Shown: positions 1 through 8,157 of the stretch, in pieces
Layout: the number at the start of each line of letters is the position of its first letter
Numbering within the stretch: the first letter of the stretch is position 1
Source of the DNA: an uncultured Actinomycetes bacterium
GTDB taxonomy: Bacteria > Actinomycetota > Actinomycetes > Nanopelagicales > Nanopelagicaceae
Reading direction: 5' to 3'
Length of the DNA: 37,296 nucleotides
Assembly: GCA_903821145.1 (NCBI GenBank)
Contig: CAIJKC010000037.1
Coordinates: 1 to 37,296 of the forward strand
Translations under genes and position numbers: made by a program
Notes under the pieces: generated by a model
Database searches by the model: none
What the model was told of the DNA's origin: nothing
Seen by the model: only the letters and a program-made list of their open reading frames with translations

Positions 1-90
1 CACCAACCCCAACAGTGAAGGTAACCCCAACACCTTCACCAACCCCAACAGTGAAGGTAACCCCAACACCTTCACCAACACCTTCACCAA
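1..90 (+). repeat. 36-bp tandem repeat encoding a Pro/Thr linker
   Basis: Two copies of a 36-bp unit (1-36 and 37-72) are identical as far as visible. They are followed by two partial 12-bp units (73-84, 85-96). Each full unit encodes a 12-residue P/T/V/K/S block. The array continues out of the window on the left, so total copy number is unknown. It lies inside the reading frame, so copy changes would only alter linker length. Confidence 0.85.
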
Positions 91-701
91 CCCCTGTTAC
101 GGCAAAGAGCGCACAGACAATTACTTTTGCTCCATTACCGGCCACTGTTCAGATAGGGCCGGGGATTTTACTCAAAGCAAGTTCCTCATCTGGACTTCCA
201 GTGACATTTGTGGCGACCCCAACCTCTTATTGTCAGGTCTTACAGGCGACCGGTGGCACTTATTTGCAATTTGCTTTCAAGGTGAACTCTGTGACTGGTG
301 TTTGCACGGTAGCTGCTACGCAGGCAGGGAACTCTCTCTTTAATGCTGCACCGAATGTGATTCAGAATCTGTCGTGGGTCAAAACTGCGATGACTATATC
401 GACCACCCCACTCTCCAATCTTCCGGTTACTTCCACAGGCACGATTATCGCAAGTTACCTCGCCTCTACCCCAGCCCTCAATAGTGGGCTGACTGCGCTC
501 AATCAACTCATAACGGTTACCACATCAACACCAACCGTCTGCGCGGTAGCGAGTGCGGTGCAAATTACAACATCAGGTGGAATGCCAACACAGGTGCAGG
601 TAAAGGGCCTCAAGCCAGGTATATGTGATTTATCGTTTAATGTGCCATCAACGTGGGATCGAACATCTGCCATCGCTACAGCGATATTCTCAGTGCGCTA
701 A
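3..701 (+). CDS. Secreted Ig-like repeat protein, C-terminal part (5' truncated by window edge)
   Basis: The frame is open to the window edge, so the real start lies upstream; the GTG at 15 is an internal valine of a repeat. The visible part begins with a Pro/Thr/Ser-rich linker (PTPTVKVTPTPS units). A bacterial Ig-like repeat follows, with the typical opening QTITFAPLP, a 'SSGLPVTF' segment, two cysteines that could pair and an 'AATQAGNSLFNAAP' ending. A second, more divergent Cys-containing domain completes the protein. Such repeats are known from large surface or secreted proteins and usually act as stalks or adhesin modules. The last domain of the protein at 14725-15726 is of the same type. 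No sorting signal or membrane anchor is visible at the C-terminus, so the attachment mode is unknown. The ligand cannot be inferred. Confidence 0.75.
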   Translation, partial: PTPTVKVTPTPSPTPTVKVTPTPSPTPSPTPVTAKSAQTITFAPLPATVQIGPGILLKASSSSGLPVTFVATPTSYCQVLQATGGTYLQFAFKVNSVTGVCTVAATQAGNSLFNAAPNVIQNLSWVKTAMTISTTPLSNLPVTSTGTIIASYLASTPALNSGLTALNQLITVTTSTPTVCAVASAVQITTSGGMPTQVQVKGLKPGICDLSFNVPSTWDRTSAIATAIFSVR

Positions 702-703
702 TA

Positions 704-734
704 AAAAATTCCCCAGTTCTCACCGAGGGATTTT
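704..734. terminator. Possible bidirectional terminator between convergent genes
   Basis: An A-rich arm running into CCC (704-713) is complementary, with one bulge, to GGGATTTT (727-734). It is placed between the stops at 701 (+) and 754 (-). The GC part of the stem is only about three to four pairs, so this is a weak call made mainly on position and the flanking A/T tracts. Confidence 0.35.
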
Positions 735-753
735 CCTTGAAGTGCTGAGATTC

Positions 754-1065
754 TTAGAGCATGTGAATGCGCTCAGTGTCACTTACCATTTCGTCAATAG
801 GTGGGTTGGAGTACTTCTTCATGAACTCCTGCCAGGCGGAATTGGTGCGGTACGTATCGATGTATTTTCCATATGAAGCACCATCTGGGTAGGTGAAGAT
901 AAAGAGAAAGTTGCCGGCCTGAGGCCCGGTTTGAACTGCGCCATACGTGACATCACAGTTGAATTCCGACTTTCCGATAGCGACTAACTCCTTGCATGCC
1001 GCATCAAATCGCTCGCGTTGGCCTTCGACAAGCTTCCAGTAACTCTGCTCAACAACCTTGGTCAT
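754..1065 (-). CDS. Small protein, dimeric alpha/beta-barrel-like (function unknown)
   Basis: This is a 103-residue protein without signal peptide or membrane segment. The pattern of a first strand, an amphipathic helix (WKLVEGQRERFDAACKEL), further strands (NFLFIFTYPD) and a second helix ending in an aromatic/basic stretch (SAWQEFMKKY) resembles the dimeric ferredoxin-like alpha/beta barrel superfamily (NIPSNAP/ABM/EthD-like). That is an inference from pattern only. The start ATG has a strong Shine-Dalgarno sequence (AAGGAG, about 5 nt upstream), unlike the leaderless genes around it. It diverges from the MFS-Tmk operon and converges on the Ig-repeat gene. No substrate can be proposed. Confidence 0.7.
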   Translation of the reverse strand: MTKVVEQSYWKLVEGQRERFDAACKELVAIGKSEFNCDVTYGAVQTGPQAGNFLFIFTYPDGASYGKYIDTYRTNSAWQEFMKKYSNPPIDEMVSDTERIHML

Positions 1066-1220
1066 ACTCTCTCCTTCGATCTCTGGTGGATTGAAATTCG
1101 GATTACCAACCTACCTTCGCAGGTGCGCGGCTACAAGGGTTTGAGTGGGCAGAGAAAGGGCCCCCACGAGGAGATCAAAAGGGGGGATTTACGCCTAAAA
1201 CCCTGTCGGTAGGGTGCCGA

Positions 1221-1226
1221 TAGACT
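1221..1226 (+). promoter_or_regulatory. -10 element of the MFS-tmk operon (leaderless)
   Basis: TAGACT is followed by 6 nt (CCACCC) and the ATG at 1233. No Shine-Dalgarno sequence lies between, so transcription is expected to begin at or next to the ATG. No clear -35 is seen. Confidence 0.65.
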
Positions 1227-1232
1227 CCACCC

Positions 1233-3263
1233 ATGTCGCAATCGATGCCATATCCCGGGGCACCTGCCCAGGCGGATTCGCGCTCAGTCCTCTCTATTCC
1301 AGCCTTTCGTAAGCTCTGGAACAGCATGGCCTTCTCATCATTTGGTGATTGGCTCGGCCTCTTAGCAACGACCGCTCTTGCTCAACAACTTGCTGGTGGC
1401 AATTACTCCAAAGCGAACTTTGCAATCGCAGGCGTCTTTATCGTGCGCTTACTTCCTGCGGTGATTCTTGGACCGATTGCAGGTGTGATCGCCGATCGCT
1501 TTGATCGCAGACGTTTGATGATTATCTGCGACATTCTCCGTTTTGGTCTCTATCTCTCGATCCCACTCGTTGGCAATTACTTCTGGCTCTATACCGCAAC
1601 TGTTCTCGTTGAGTCTGTGACGCTTTTCTGGTCACCTGCGAAGGAGGCATCGGTTCCCAACCTTGTTCCTAAAAATAAGTTAGAGGCGGCGAACCAGGTA
1701 ACACTCCTTGCCTCGTATGGAACAGCGCCGATTGCTGCAATCGTCTTCTCACTCCTTGCACTCTTTGCAGGTGGTCTTGAGAAGTTCATTCCCCATCGCT
1801 ATGCATCGACTGCTGATCTCGCTCTCTATATCGATGCCGTTTCCTTCCTCTATACCGCCTGGGTTGTCTTTCAGATTCGCGGTCTGCAAAAAGGTGGTGT
1901 GGCAAAGAGTGCGACAAATGAGAATATCTTTGGTTCACTCGTAGCTGGCTTTAAATTTGTCTCGAAGTCCAAGATTATCTCTGGACTCATTCTCGGCATG
2001 CTCGGTGCATTCTTCGCTGCCGGTGCTGTTATTGGATTAGCCCGTACCTTTGTTGGCGATCTTCAAGCAGGTGATGCTGCTTATGGTGTTCTCTTCGGTT
2101 CAGTCTTCACCGGGTTAGCCCTTGGTATCTCTGTTGGTCCAAAGCTCTTCGGTCAGTTCTCCCGCCGTCGTATCTTTGGTGCATCACTCACTGTGTCATC
2201 TTTCTTCCTGCTTATTCTGGCAACGGTCACCAACCTGGTCCTTGCGATCTTCATCGTCATTTTGCTGGGCGCTTTTGCTGGCCTCTCGTGGGTCACCGGG
2301 TTCACCATGCTTGGCCTTGAGGTTGAAGATGAGGTGCGCGGGCGCACCTTCGCCTTCGTTCAGAGCCTGATCCGCATCTCACTGGTCTTGGTTCTGGCCA
2401 TCTCCCCTGTGATCGCCGCTGCAATCGGCCGCCATAGCTTCCACGTCAGCCGCTACACACTGACCTATAACGGAGCAGCCTTCACCATGTTCTTCGCCGG
2501 CGTGATCGGTGTGGTTGTCGGCATCGTCTCCTACCAACGGATGAAAGATCGACCATCGGTCTCACTCTGGTCAGATATTAAGAGTGCAGTGCGCGGTGAA
2601 CTCGGCGGCGTTACTGGTGCAACACAGGTTGGCATCTTCATTAGCTTTGAAGGTGGCGAAGGTTCAGGAAAATCTACTCAAACGCAGTTACTCAAAACGT
2701 ATTTGGAATCGATCGGTGAGACTGTTCTCCTTACCCGTGAACCAGGTGGAACAGATCTTGGTGTGAAGATCCGAGAGATCTTGCTTGCAAATGAGACTGG
2801 CCATATCGCACCGCGAAGTGAAGCCCTTCTCTATGCAGCAGATCGTGCCCACCATGTCTACTCATTGATCAAACCAGCACTCGATGCTGGATCAATCGTC
2901 ATCACTGATCGCTATATTGATTCCTCTATCGCCTATCAAGGTGCAGGTCGCGTACTCGCACCAGCTGAAGTTGCACGTATCTCGCGCTGGGCGACAGAGT
3001 CACTCACCCCAACCCTCACATTCATCCTGGATGTCCCAGCCGATATCGGCATCAAGCGCGCTGGCTCAAACTTAGATCGCTTGGAATCTGAACCACTTGC
3101 CTTCCATGAGAGAGTGCGCGGAGAGTTTTTGAACTTAGCCAATATCGATCCCGAGCGTTATGCAGTCATCGATGCTACGCAGACGATTGAGGCGATCGCG
3201 CACGAGATTCAAGAGCGCGTATCTCACATTCCCTTACTGAAGATCAACGCTAAAAAGAAGTAG
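1233..3263 (+). CDS. tmk: MFS transporter / thymidylate kinase fusion
   Basis: This 676-residue two-part protein has about 440 N-terminal residues forming an MFS transporter with about twelve hydrophobic segments and the loop GVIADRFDRRR after the second or third segment. The rest is a complete dTMP kinase: P-loop GGEGSGKS at residues 474-481, the TREPGGTDLG loop, and the DRY motif followed by SSIAYQGAGR. The kinase phosphorylates dTMP to dTDP for DNA synthesis; the substrate of the transporter half is unknown. Such fusions are known in other actinobacteria, so this is a lineage trait rather than an assembly error, and the linker is open throughout. It heads an operon with holB, 8 bp after its stop. 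The start is set by a -10 element 6 nt upstream. Confidence 0.93.
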   Translation: MSQSMPYPGAPAQADSRSVLSIPAFRKLWNSMAFSSFGDWLGLLATTALAQQLAGGNYSKANFAIAGVFIVRLLPAVILGPIAGVIADRFDRRRLMIICDILRFGLYLSIPLVGNYFWLYTATVLVESVTLFWSPAKEASVPNLVPKNKLEAANQVTLLASYGTAPIAAIVFSLLALFAGGLEKFIPHRYASTADLALYIDAVSFLYTAWVVFQIRGLQKGGVAKSATNENIFGSLVAGFKFVSKSKIISGLILGMLGAFFAAGAVIGLARTFVGDLQAGDAAYGVLFGSVFTGLALGISVGPKLFGQFSRRRIFGASLTVSSFFLLILATVTNLVLAIFIVILLGAFAGLSWVTGFTMLGLEVEDEVRGRTFAFVQSLIRISLVLVLAISPVIAAAIGRHSFHVSRYTLTYNGAAFTMFFAGVIGVVVGIVSYQRMKDRPSVSLWSDIKSAVRGELGGVTGATQVGIFISFEGGEGSGKSTQTQLLKTYLESIGETVLLTREPGGTDLGVKIREILLANETGHIAPRSEALLYAADRAHHVYSLIKPALDAGSIVITDRYIDSSIAYQGAGRVLAPAEVARISRWATESLTPTLTFILDVPADIGIKRAGSNLDRLESEPLAFHERVRGEFLNLANIDPERYAVIDATQTIEAIAHEIQERVSHIPLLKINAKKK

Positions 3264-3271
3264 TCAGAGAT

Positions 3272-4414
3272 ATGTCTATCTTCGACTCCTTGATCGACCA
3301 AGGCGAAACTGTCGCGATATTGCAACGTGCGCTCACGGCAGCGCGAGATAGCACTGATGAATCACAAGATATGACCCATGCCTGGTTATTTACTGGCCCG
3401 CCAGGATCAGGTCGCTCCAACGCTGCTATGGCCTTTGCCGCATCCCTGATCTGTAGGCAGGGTGGCTGCGGAAGCTGTCTTGATTGCCGAACAGCGCTCT
3501 CTGGCTCCCATGCCGATATAGAGCTGATCCAGACGCAGGGTTTATCGATCAAGATCGATGAGATCCGCGAACTCATTACCCGAGCCTCTTGGACCCCTTC
3601 GGTAGCCACCTACCGGGTGGTGGTGATGGAAGATGCTGATCGCCTCACAGAATCGGCCGCAAATGCCCTGTTAAAGGCGATTGAAGAGCCCTCCACACGA
3701 ACAATCTGGCTCCTCTGCGCCCCCACGGTCACCGATGTTCTCCCCACGATTCGCTCCCGCACCCGCAATCTGACCCTTCGGACGCCATCTGCCAAGGCTG
3801 TCTCAGCCCTGCTGCAGGGTGAGGGGATCTCAGTGAACCTTGCGACCTTCGCCGCCGCAGCCTCCCAAGGCCATATCGGCCGGGCCCGTTACTTGGCACG
3901 TGATCAAGTGGCCCGCGATATTCGAGGTGACATCTTGAAGCTGCCGACGACGGTAGTGGATGTGGCAAGTGCATTTGCTGCCGCTGCAAAGTTAGTCGAT
4001 GCCGCTAAATCACAAGCAGAATCTGATGCCGAGCGAAAGAATGATGCTGAGATCGCCTCCTTTAAAGAGGCATGGGGACAACAAGGGAGCAAAGTTGTCG
4101 CAGGTGGAGCGAAGGCGATTAAAGAGTTAGAGAAGGAACAGAAGTCTCGGCAAACTCGTATGGTGCGTGATTACTTGGATCGAGCTCTTCTTGATATTGC
4201 AACGCTCTATCGCGATGTTCTTCTCACCCAAGCAGGGGGAAGTGATGAACTCATTAACACTGATCTGGGGGATGTGATCAACCATCTGGCGCAGTCAACG
4301 ACTGCAGAGAAGACCCTTGCCAAACTTGAGATCATTATGAAGACGCGTGCAAATTTGCTTCTCAACGCCGCACCGCTCTTGGTAATCGAGGCGATGATGG
4401 TGCAACTTCGTTGA
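3272..4414 (+). CDS. holB: DNA polymerase III subunit delta'
   Basis: This 380-residue clamp-loader subunit has an AAA+ domain with GPPGSGRS at residues 42-49. Arg replaces the usual P-loop Lys, as is common in delta-prime subunits that do not hydrolyse ATP. A zinc-binding knot is formed by Cys61, Cys66, Cys69 and Cys72. It also has the sensor-like segments VVVMEDADRLTESAANALLKAIEEP and 'IRSRTRNL'. (The first segment is split here by residue chemistry: MEDADRL, then ANALLKAIEEP.) The C-terminal helical part is the clamp-loader collar. It lies 8 bp behind tmk, the usual bacterial neighbour, and overlaps the next gene by 4 bp. Confidence 0.93.
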   Translation: MSIFDSLIDQGETVAILQRALTAARDSTDESQDMTHAWLFTGPPGSGRSNAAMAFAASLICRQGGCGSCLDCRTALSGSHADIELIQTQGLSIKIDEIRELITRASWTPSVATYRVVVMEDADRLTESAANALLKAIEEPSTRTIWLLCAPTVTDVLPTIRSRTRNLTLRTPSAKAVSALLQGEGISVNLATFAAAASQGHIGRARYLARDQVARDIRGDILKLPTTVVDVASAFAAAAKLVDAAKSQAESDAERKNDAEIASFKEAWGQQGSKVVAGGAKAIKELEKEQKSRQTRMVRDYLDRALLDIATLYRDVLLTQAGGSDELINTDLGDVINHLAQSTTAEKTLAKLEIIMKTRANLLLNAAPLLVIEAMMVQLR

Positions 4415-5901
4415 GAAAGAAGATTCTGAGCACTGCGCTCGCTCTCCTCTTTGCAGTGACATCAACCATCACTGGTCTGGCATCTGCTACTGGATCAACT
4501 TTTGCCACACTCTCTGACTATCAGAACCAGAAGTTAGTGTGGAAAGACTGTAATGATGGGCTGCAGTGCGCAACGATGAAAGTCCCCGTTGATTATGCAC
4601 AGATCACTGCTGGTAAGTCCTTTACTCTCTTTCTCCTGCGACACGTGGCATCCAAGAAAGCAAAGCGACTTGGCTCCTTAGTAGTAAACCCCGGTGGCCC
4701 TGGAGGCTCTGGTGTTGAGTATGCAGCTGGCTGGGATTCGATTATCTCTCACGCAGTCTCTGATCGATACGACATCGTTGGCTTTGATCAACGCGGTGTG
4801 AACCTATCGGAGCCAATTAGATGCCTCACCGACTCCCAAGAGGATGCCTTCTTAAGTGCTGATGGCAAGGTCACCGATAAGGCCTCTTTAGCCTCCGCAA
4901 TAGCCTCAGCTAAGGACTTTGCGAATAAGTGCGCTCTTGCCGCAGGAAGCAAGTTAGCCCATTACTCCACACAGGATGGCGCGCGCGATATGGAGCTACT
5001 GCGCGGATTGCTCGGGGATACAAAGCTGAACTACATGGGTAAGTCCTATGGAACATATCTTGGAACGCTCTATGCCAACCTTTATCCCACTCACGTCGGC
5101 AAGATGATCTTAGATGGCGCAATTGATCCCAAGGAATCAGTTGTGAATTCCAACCTTGATCAAGCCAAGGGTTTTGAACTTGCCCTGACAAGTTTTGTTG
5201 CCTCTAATCCATCGATCACGATTTCGGCGATCTCTCGAGCCCTCGATAAGTTGCCAGCAAATCCATTGAAGCCTGAATCCGTCAAACGCACCTTAACTCA
5301 ATCACTTGCTCTTACCGGAATCGCCTTTGGTCTTTATGATAATCAGACTGGTTGGCCAGATCTTTACACAGCCCTTACAGCTCTCATCAGGTACTCCTCG
5401 CCTACAAAACTTTTAGCAATGGCTGATGATTACAACTATCGGGATAGCAATGGTCACTTTGCGAGTAATCAGAGCGATCTTCAAGGAGTGATCTCTTGTC
5501 TGGACTTTGCCGATCCACGTTCGATAGCGCAGATGAGCGCTGACCTACCAAAGTTTCTCAAAGTCGCGCCAACTTTTGGCCCCTATCTTGGGTATGCCGG
5601 ACTCTCCTGCAAGTTCTGGAAAGCGCCACCTGTTGTGACAAGTAATTTCACTTCATTGCTCTCAGTAACCCCCATCCTGGTGATTGGTGTGACTCGCGAT
5701 CCGGCGACACCGTATCAATCTGCCATCGCATTGCATCACTATTTTGCGAAATCGATTCTCTTGACCTTTGACGGCGATGGTCACACCGGCCATAACCGTG
5801 GCTCGAGCTGCATCGATACCAAGGTCGACTCCTACCTGCTCACTGGAGCACTTCCTGCCGCATCCCTCACCTGTAAAGCGGCTAATTCACGCACAATCTG
5901 A
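4411..5901 (+). CDS. Secreted alpha/beta hydrolase, tripeptidyl-aminopeptidase (TAP) type
   Basis: This 496-residue protein starts at a TTG that overlaps the holB stop (TTGA), giving MRKK followed by a hydrophobic signal peptide of about 25 residues. The alpha/beta-hydrolase features are complete: the oxyanion segment NPGGPGGSG at 93-101, nucleophile Ser212 in GKSYG, Asp430 in RDPATP and His458 in GDGHTGH. The last third matches the TAP C-terminal domain. Family members are exported peptidases or esterases; in the actinobacterial tmk-holB region a TAP-like hydrolase is a common third gene. It probably trims peptides or esters outside the membrane, but the substrate cannot be read from the sequence. 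Translational coupling to holB is likely because no separate promoter or Shine-Dalgarno sequence is apparent. Confidence 0.88.
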   Translation: MRKKILSTALALLFAVTSTITGLASATGSTFATLSDYQNQKLVWKDCNDGLQCATMKVPVDYAQITAGKSFTLFLLRHVASKKAKRLGSLVVNPGGPGGSGVEYAAGWDSIISHAVSDRYDIVGFDQRGVNLSEPIRCLTDSQEDAFLSADGKVTDKASLASAIASAKDFANKCALAAGSKLAHYSTQDGARDMELLRGLLGDTKLNYMGKSYGTYLGTLYANLYPTHVGKMILDGAIDPKESVVNSNLDQAKGFELALTSFVASNPSITISAISRALDKLPANPLKPESVKRTLTQSLALTGIAFGLYDNQTGWPDLYTALTALIRYSSPTKLLAMADDYNYRDSNGHFASNQSDLQGVISCLDFADPRSIAQMSADLPKFLKVAPTFGPYLGYAGLSCKFWKAPPVVTSNFTSLLSVTPILVIGVTRDPATPYQSAIALHHYFAKSILLTFDGDGHTGHNRGSSCIDTKVDSYLLTGALPAASLTCKAANSRTI

Positions 5902-5913
5902 GCCTGCTTTTGG

Positions 5914-5942
5914 CCACAGGATGGTAAAGAGCACCCCTGTGG
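5914..5942. repeat. Inverted repeat / hairpin upstream of the glyoxalase-like gene
   Basis: CCACAGG (5914-5920) and CCTGTGG (5936-5942) are perfect inverted arms. Inside them GGT (5923-5925) can pair with ACC (5933-5935), leaving a 7-nt loop and a 2-nt bulge. There is no T-tract after it, so a simple rho-independent terminator is not supported. The right arm ends 6 bp before the putative -10 element, so an operator is also possible. Confidence 0.5.
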
Positions 5943-5948
5943 ATGGTG

Positions 5949-5954
5949 CATTAT
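5949..5954 (+). promoter_or_regulatory. Weak -10 element of the glyoxalase-like gene
   Basis: CATTAT ends 6 nt before the ATG at 5961, matching the spacing of the better leaderless promoters here. The first base deviates from TANNNT. Confidence 0.4.
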
Positions 5955-5960
5955 TTGCAT

Positions 5961-6596
5961 ATGCGCCTCGACCACGTCTCTTACGTTGCCAGCCACGACC
6001 AGATCTCAGATGTGGTCCAGAGAATTGGGGCTCAGCTCGGAACCGCCTTTGTTGATGGTGGTATCCATCCACGTTTTGGAACACGTAACTTCACTGCTTC
6101 ACTTCTCAACGGCCAATATGTTGAAGTTGTCTGCCCACTTGATCATCCAGCAGCGGAGGCAACTCCATGGGGCAAGGCAGTTACCAAGAAGGCAAATGAG
6201 GGTGGCGGTTGGCTCACTTGGGTCTTCTCCACAAAAGATATCGCTCCTATTGAGGCAAAGTTTGGTCGCCCTGCAACAGCAGGCCAACGCAAGCGTCCTG
6301 ATGGTTCACAGCTTGAGTGGAAGCAGCTCGGGGTTATAGAGATTGCAGAACAACCAGAACTTCCATTCTTTATTCAATGGCTTTCAAGTGATCATCCATC
6401 AGTAGATGGCAAGGCACATACAGAAATCACAAAGATTGAGATCGCCGCAAAGGGCGAACTTGATGATTCATGGTTTAAAGATGATATTCATGCTGCACTT
6501 CGCGATCTCGATGTTTCTTGGGTTGATCCAGCAACTGTTGATGGCGAATCAGGAATCGTCTCTATCGCTTTTAGTAATGGCGCAGTAATTTCCTAG
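5961..6596 (+). CDS. VOC/glyoxalase-like domain protein
   Basis: This 211-residue soluble protein opens with MRLDHVSYVASHD, the typical first strand of a vicinal-oxygen-chelate module with its metal-ligand-type His. It continues with NGQYVEVVCPLDHP, the central strand with an acidic ligand-type residue. The overall length and order fit the single-chain 'glyoxalase-like' family. The start at 5961 is preferred over the in-frame ATG at 5943 because the domain begins directly and the leaderless spacing fits. Members are mostly uncharacterised; lactoylglutathione lyase, dioxygenase or resistance functions are not distinguishable here. It is followed 14 bp later by tRNA-Thr. Confidence 0.75.
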   Translation: MRLDHVSYVASHDQISDVVQRIGAQLGTAFVDGGIHPRFGTRNFTASLLNGQYVEVVCPLDHPAAEATPWGKAVTKKANEGGGWLTWVFSTKDIAPIEAKFGRPATAGQRKRPDGSQLEWKQLGVIEIAEQPELPFFIQWLSSDHPSVDGKAHTEITKIEIAAKGELDDSWFKDDIHAALRDLDVSWVDPATVDGESGIVSIAFSNGAVIS

Positions 6597-6610
6597 TAGT
6601 ACCGACATCG

Positions 6611-6685
6611 GCCTCAGTGGCTCAGTGGTAGAGCAGTCCACTCGTAATGGACAGGTCGCCGGTTCAATCCCGGCCTGAGGCTCCA
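6611..6685 (+). tRNA. tRNA-Thr (anticodon CGT)
   Basis: The cloverleaf is complete. The acceptor GCCTCAG pairs with CTGAGGC, and the D-arm contains AGTGGTAGA. The anticodon stem GTCCA/TGGAC holds the loop CTCGTAA with anticodon CGT at 6643-6645, reading ACG. The T-arm is GCCGG-TTCAATC-CCGGC, the discriminator is T and CCA is encoded (6683-6685). Confidence 0.97.
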
Positions 6686-6694
6686 CTACAACAA

Positions 6695-6907
6695 TTAATC
6701 ATCATCGTTTCGTGCAGCACCAGTGAGCTGTGGCTTTGTTGCTGAAGAGGCCTTTAATGAACTACCCGTTGTGTGAAGGGCGTTCGTTGATGAGTGTGAA
6801 AGGCTTGCGGAAGTAAGCAAGGCTGGCGCTGACGGATTGAGCTGCACATATGTGACAGCCGCTGTCATGGTGATTCCCAGTGCCAAGATCGATGCTTGTA
6901 GTTTCAT
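6695..6907 (-). CDS. Small secreted or membrane-anchored protein (unknown)
   Basis: This is a 70-residue ORF starting MKLQASILALGITMTAAVTYV, an uncleaved-anchor or signal-peptide-like N-terminus. It is followed by a Ser/Thr/Ala-rich, low-complexity tail ending in NDDD. The ATG at 6907 was chosen over the upstream in-frame start at 6934 because CATTCT lies exactly 6 nt upstream and the hydrophobic segment then begins near the N-terminus. It occupies the gap between tRNA-Thr and the divergent murT. There is no recognisable family; the alternative is a non-coding gap with a chance ORF. Confidence 0.45.
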   Translation of the reverse strand: MKLQASILALGITMTAAVTYVQLNPSAPALLTSASLSHSSTNALHTTGSSLKASSATKPQLTGAARNDDD

Positions 6908-6913
6908 GAGATG

Positions 6914-6919
6914 AGAATG
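6914..6919 (-). promoter_or_regulatory. Possible -10 element for the 70-residue ORF
   Basis: CATTCT on the minus strand is followed by CATCTC and then ATG, a 6-nt spacing as in other leaderless genes here. The first base is off consensus. Confidence 0.35.
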
Positions 6920-6987
6920 CACCGTGAAGTTCAACCGATGCAGTGGATAGCCTGAGAGCCAACTGCGGGTTTTTCGTATGGGCTAAG

Positions 6988-6993
6988 TAGACT
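6988..6993 (+). promoter_or_regulatory. -10 element of the murT-gatD operon (leaderless)
   Basis: TAGACT is followed by TCAGGA (6 nt) and the GTG start at 7000. The hexamer and spacing are identical to those of the MFS-tmk operon. Confidence 0.6.
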
Positions 6994-6999
6994 TCAGGA

Positions 7000-8157
7000 G
7001 TGAAGAGCCCTCGCCTGAGCCTTGCGATAACGATCGCACAGGCAACTGGCGCGCTCTCAAAGGCACTTGGCAGAGGATCTGGTGAAACCCTCCCGGGTCG
7101 TGTGCTCCTTGCACTGTGCCCCAATGCGATCGAACTTCTTTCACAATCACGGGTAGTAATTTTGGTATCAGGCACAAATGGCAAGACCTCAACGACGAAA
7201 GAGCTCGTTTCACAGGTTCGTACCGTTGGCACAGTAGTCACATCGGCCTCTGGCTCCAATCTCACCCGCGGTGTTGCAGGTGCACTGATGCAGGATTCAG
7301 TTTTTGCAGTTCTTGAAGTCGATGAGCTTCATCTGCCAGCAGTCGTTGCCGCAACGAATCCAGCTCTCGTCCTGCTCTTAAATCTCACACGTGATCAGTT
7401 GCACCGCATGCATGAAGTAAAAAGGGTTGCATCACGATGGCATGAGATGTGTGTGAGCGCTGATCCTTCAACGCTCTTTGTTGCAGATGTTGATGATCCC
7501 TTTGTGAACTACGCGATCACGGGCGCCGCATCTGCTGTTCGCGTCTCATTCGGTGGTGCCACAGGTGGGCGCCATCCAGATGGCGCGGTCTGTCCATCAT
7601 GTGGTCGATACCTTGATTGGAATGAAGGTAGGTATCACTGTGAATGTGGATTAAGTAATGAGTATGCCGATCATCGATTTGATGGCGGATCAGCCGGATA
7701 TCGAAACTTTGTCTTGGCATCTGTCGCCGCAGATTTAGTGGGCGTCCACAACTCATTGAGCAATATCGCACTTCGCACTGATTACCGCGGGATGGAGCGT
7801 GCGACTGAGAAGAACTTTGCAGGTGTTAAGGCGAGAATTCGTCTGACGAAGAACCCAGCATCGTGGACTGAAGCGCTCGCAGGTGTGACGGGAAGCAATG
7901 TGATCTTGGTGCTCAACGCTCGCGAAGTGGATGGCATCGATACCTCCTGGATCTGGGATGTCTCCTATGCATCCCTTGCTGGCAAGAAGGTCGTTGTTAC
8001 AGGGGAGCGTGGCGCAGACCTGGCGTATCGTCTTCATGTTGAAGGGGTCGAGAGCACATTGGTTGAGACCTTTGATCAGGCAATCGCAATCTTTGGACTT
8101 GGTTCTGTCGAAGTACTTGCCGCCTATACCGCCTTCTTTGGGTTGGTGAACCGATGA
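7000..8157 (+). CDS. murT: Lipid II isoglutaminyl synthase, MurT subunit
   Basis: This 385-residue Mur-ligase-like protein has the ATP loop GTNGKTST at residues 58-65, the segment VLEVDELHL, and LLLNLTRDQLHRMHE. A zinc ribbon built from Cys198, Cys201, Cys214 and Cys216 is the hallmark of MurT against other Mur ligases. The C-terminal MurT-specific domain follows. With GatD it amidates the alpha-carboxyl of D-glutamate in lipid II, using ammonia from glutamine, at the cytoplasmic face. The GTG start is supported by a -10 element 6 nt upstream. Its last codons overlap the gatD start (ATGA), giving the fixed stoichiometry expected of a heterodimer. Confidence 0.95.
   Translation: MKSPRLSLAITIAQATGALSKALGRGSGETLPGRVLLALCPNAIELLSQSRVVILVSGTNGKTSTTKELVSQVRTVGTVVTSASGSNLTRGVAGALMQDSVFAVLEVDELHLPAVVAATNPALVLLLNLTRDQLHRMHEVKRVASRWHEMCVSADPSTLFVADVDDPFVNYAITGAASAVRVSFGGATGGRHPDGAVCPSCGRYLDWNEGRYHCECGLSNEYADHRFDGGSAGYRNFVLASVAADLVGVHNSLSNIALRTDYRGMERATEKNFAGVKARIRLTKNPASWTEALAGVTGSNVILVLNAREVDGIDTSWIWDVSYASLAGKKVVVTGERGADLAYRLHVEGVESTLVETFDQAIAIFGLGSVEVLAAYTAFFGLVNR

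Noticed and set aside
1-96. CRISPR-like array
   Set aside because: The 36-bp units are directly adjacent without unique spacers and are in frame within a Pro/Thr linker.
6762-7265. 167-residue minus-strand ORF
   Set aside because: It overlaps the start of murT, whose motifs and promoter are clear.
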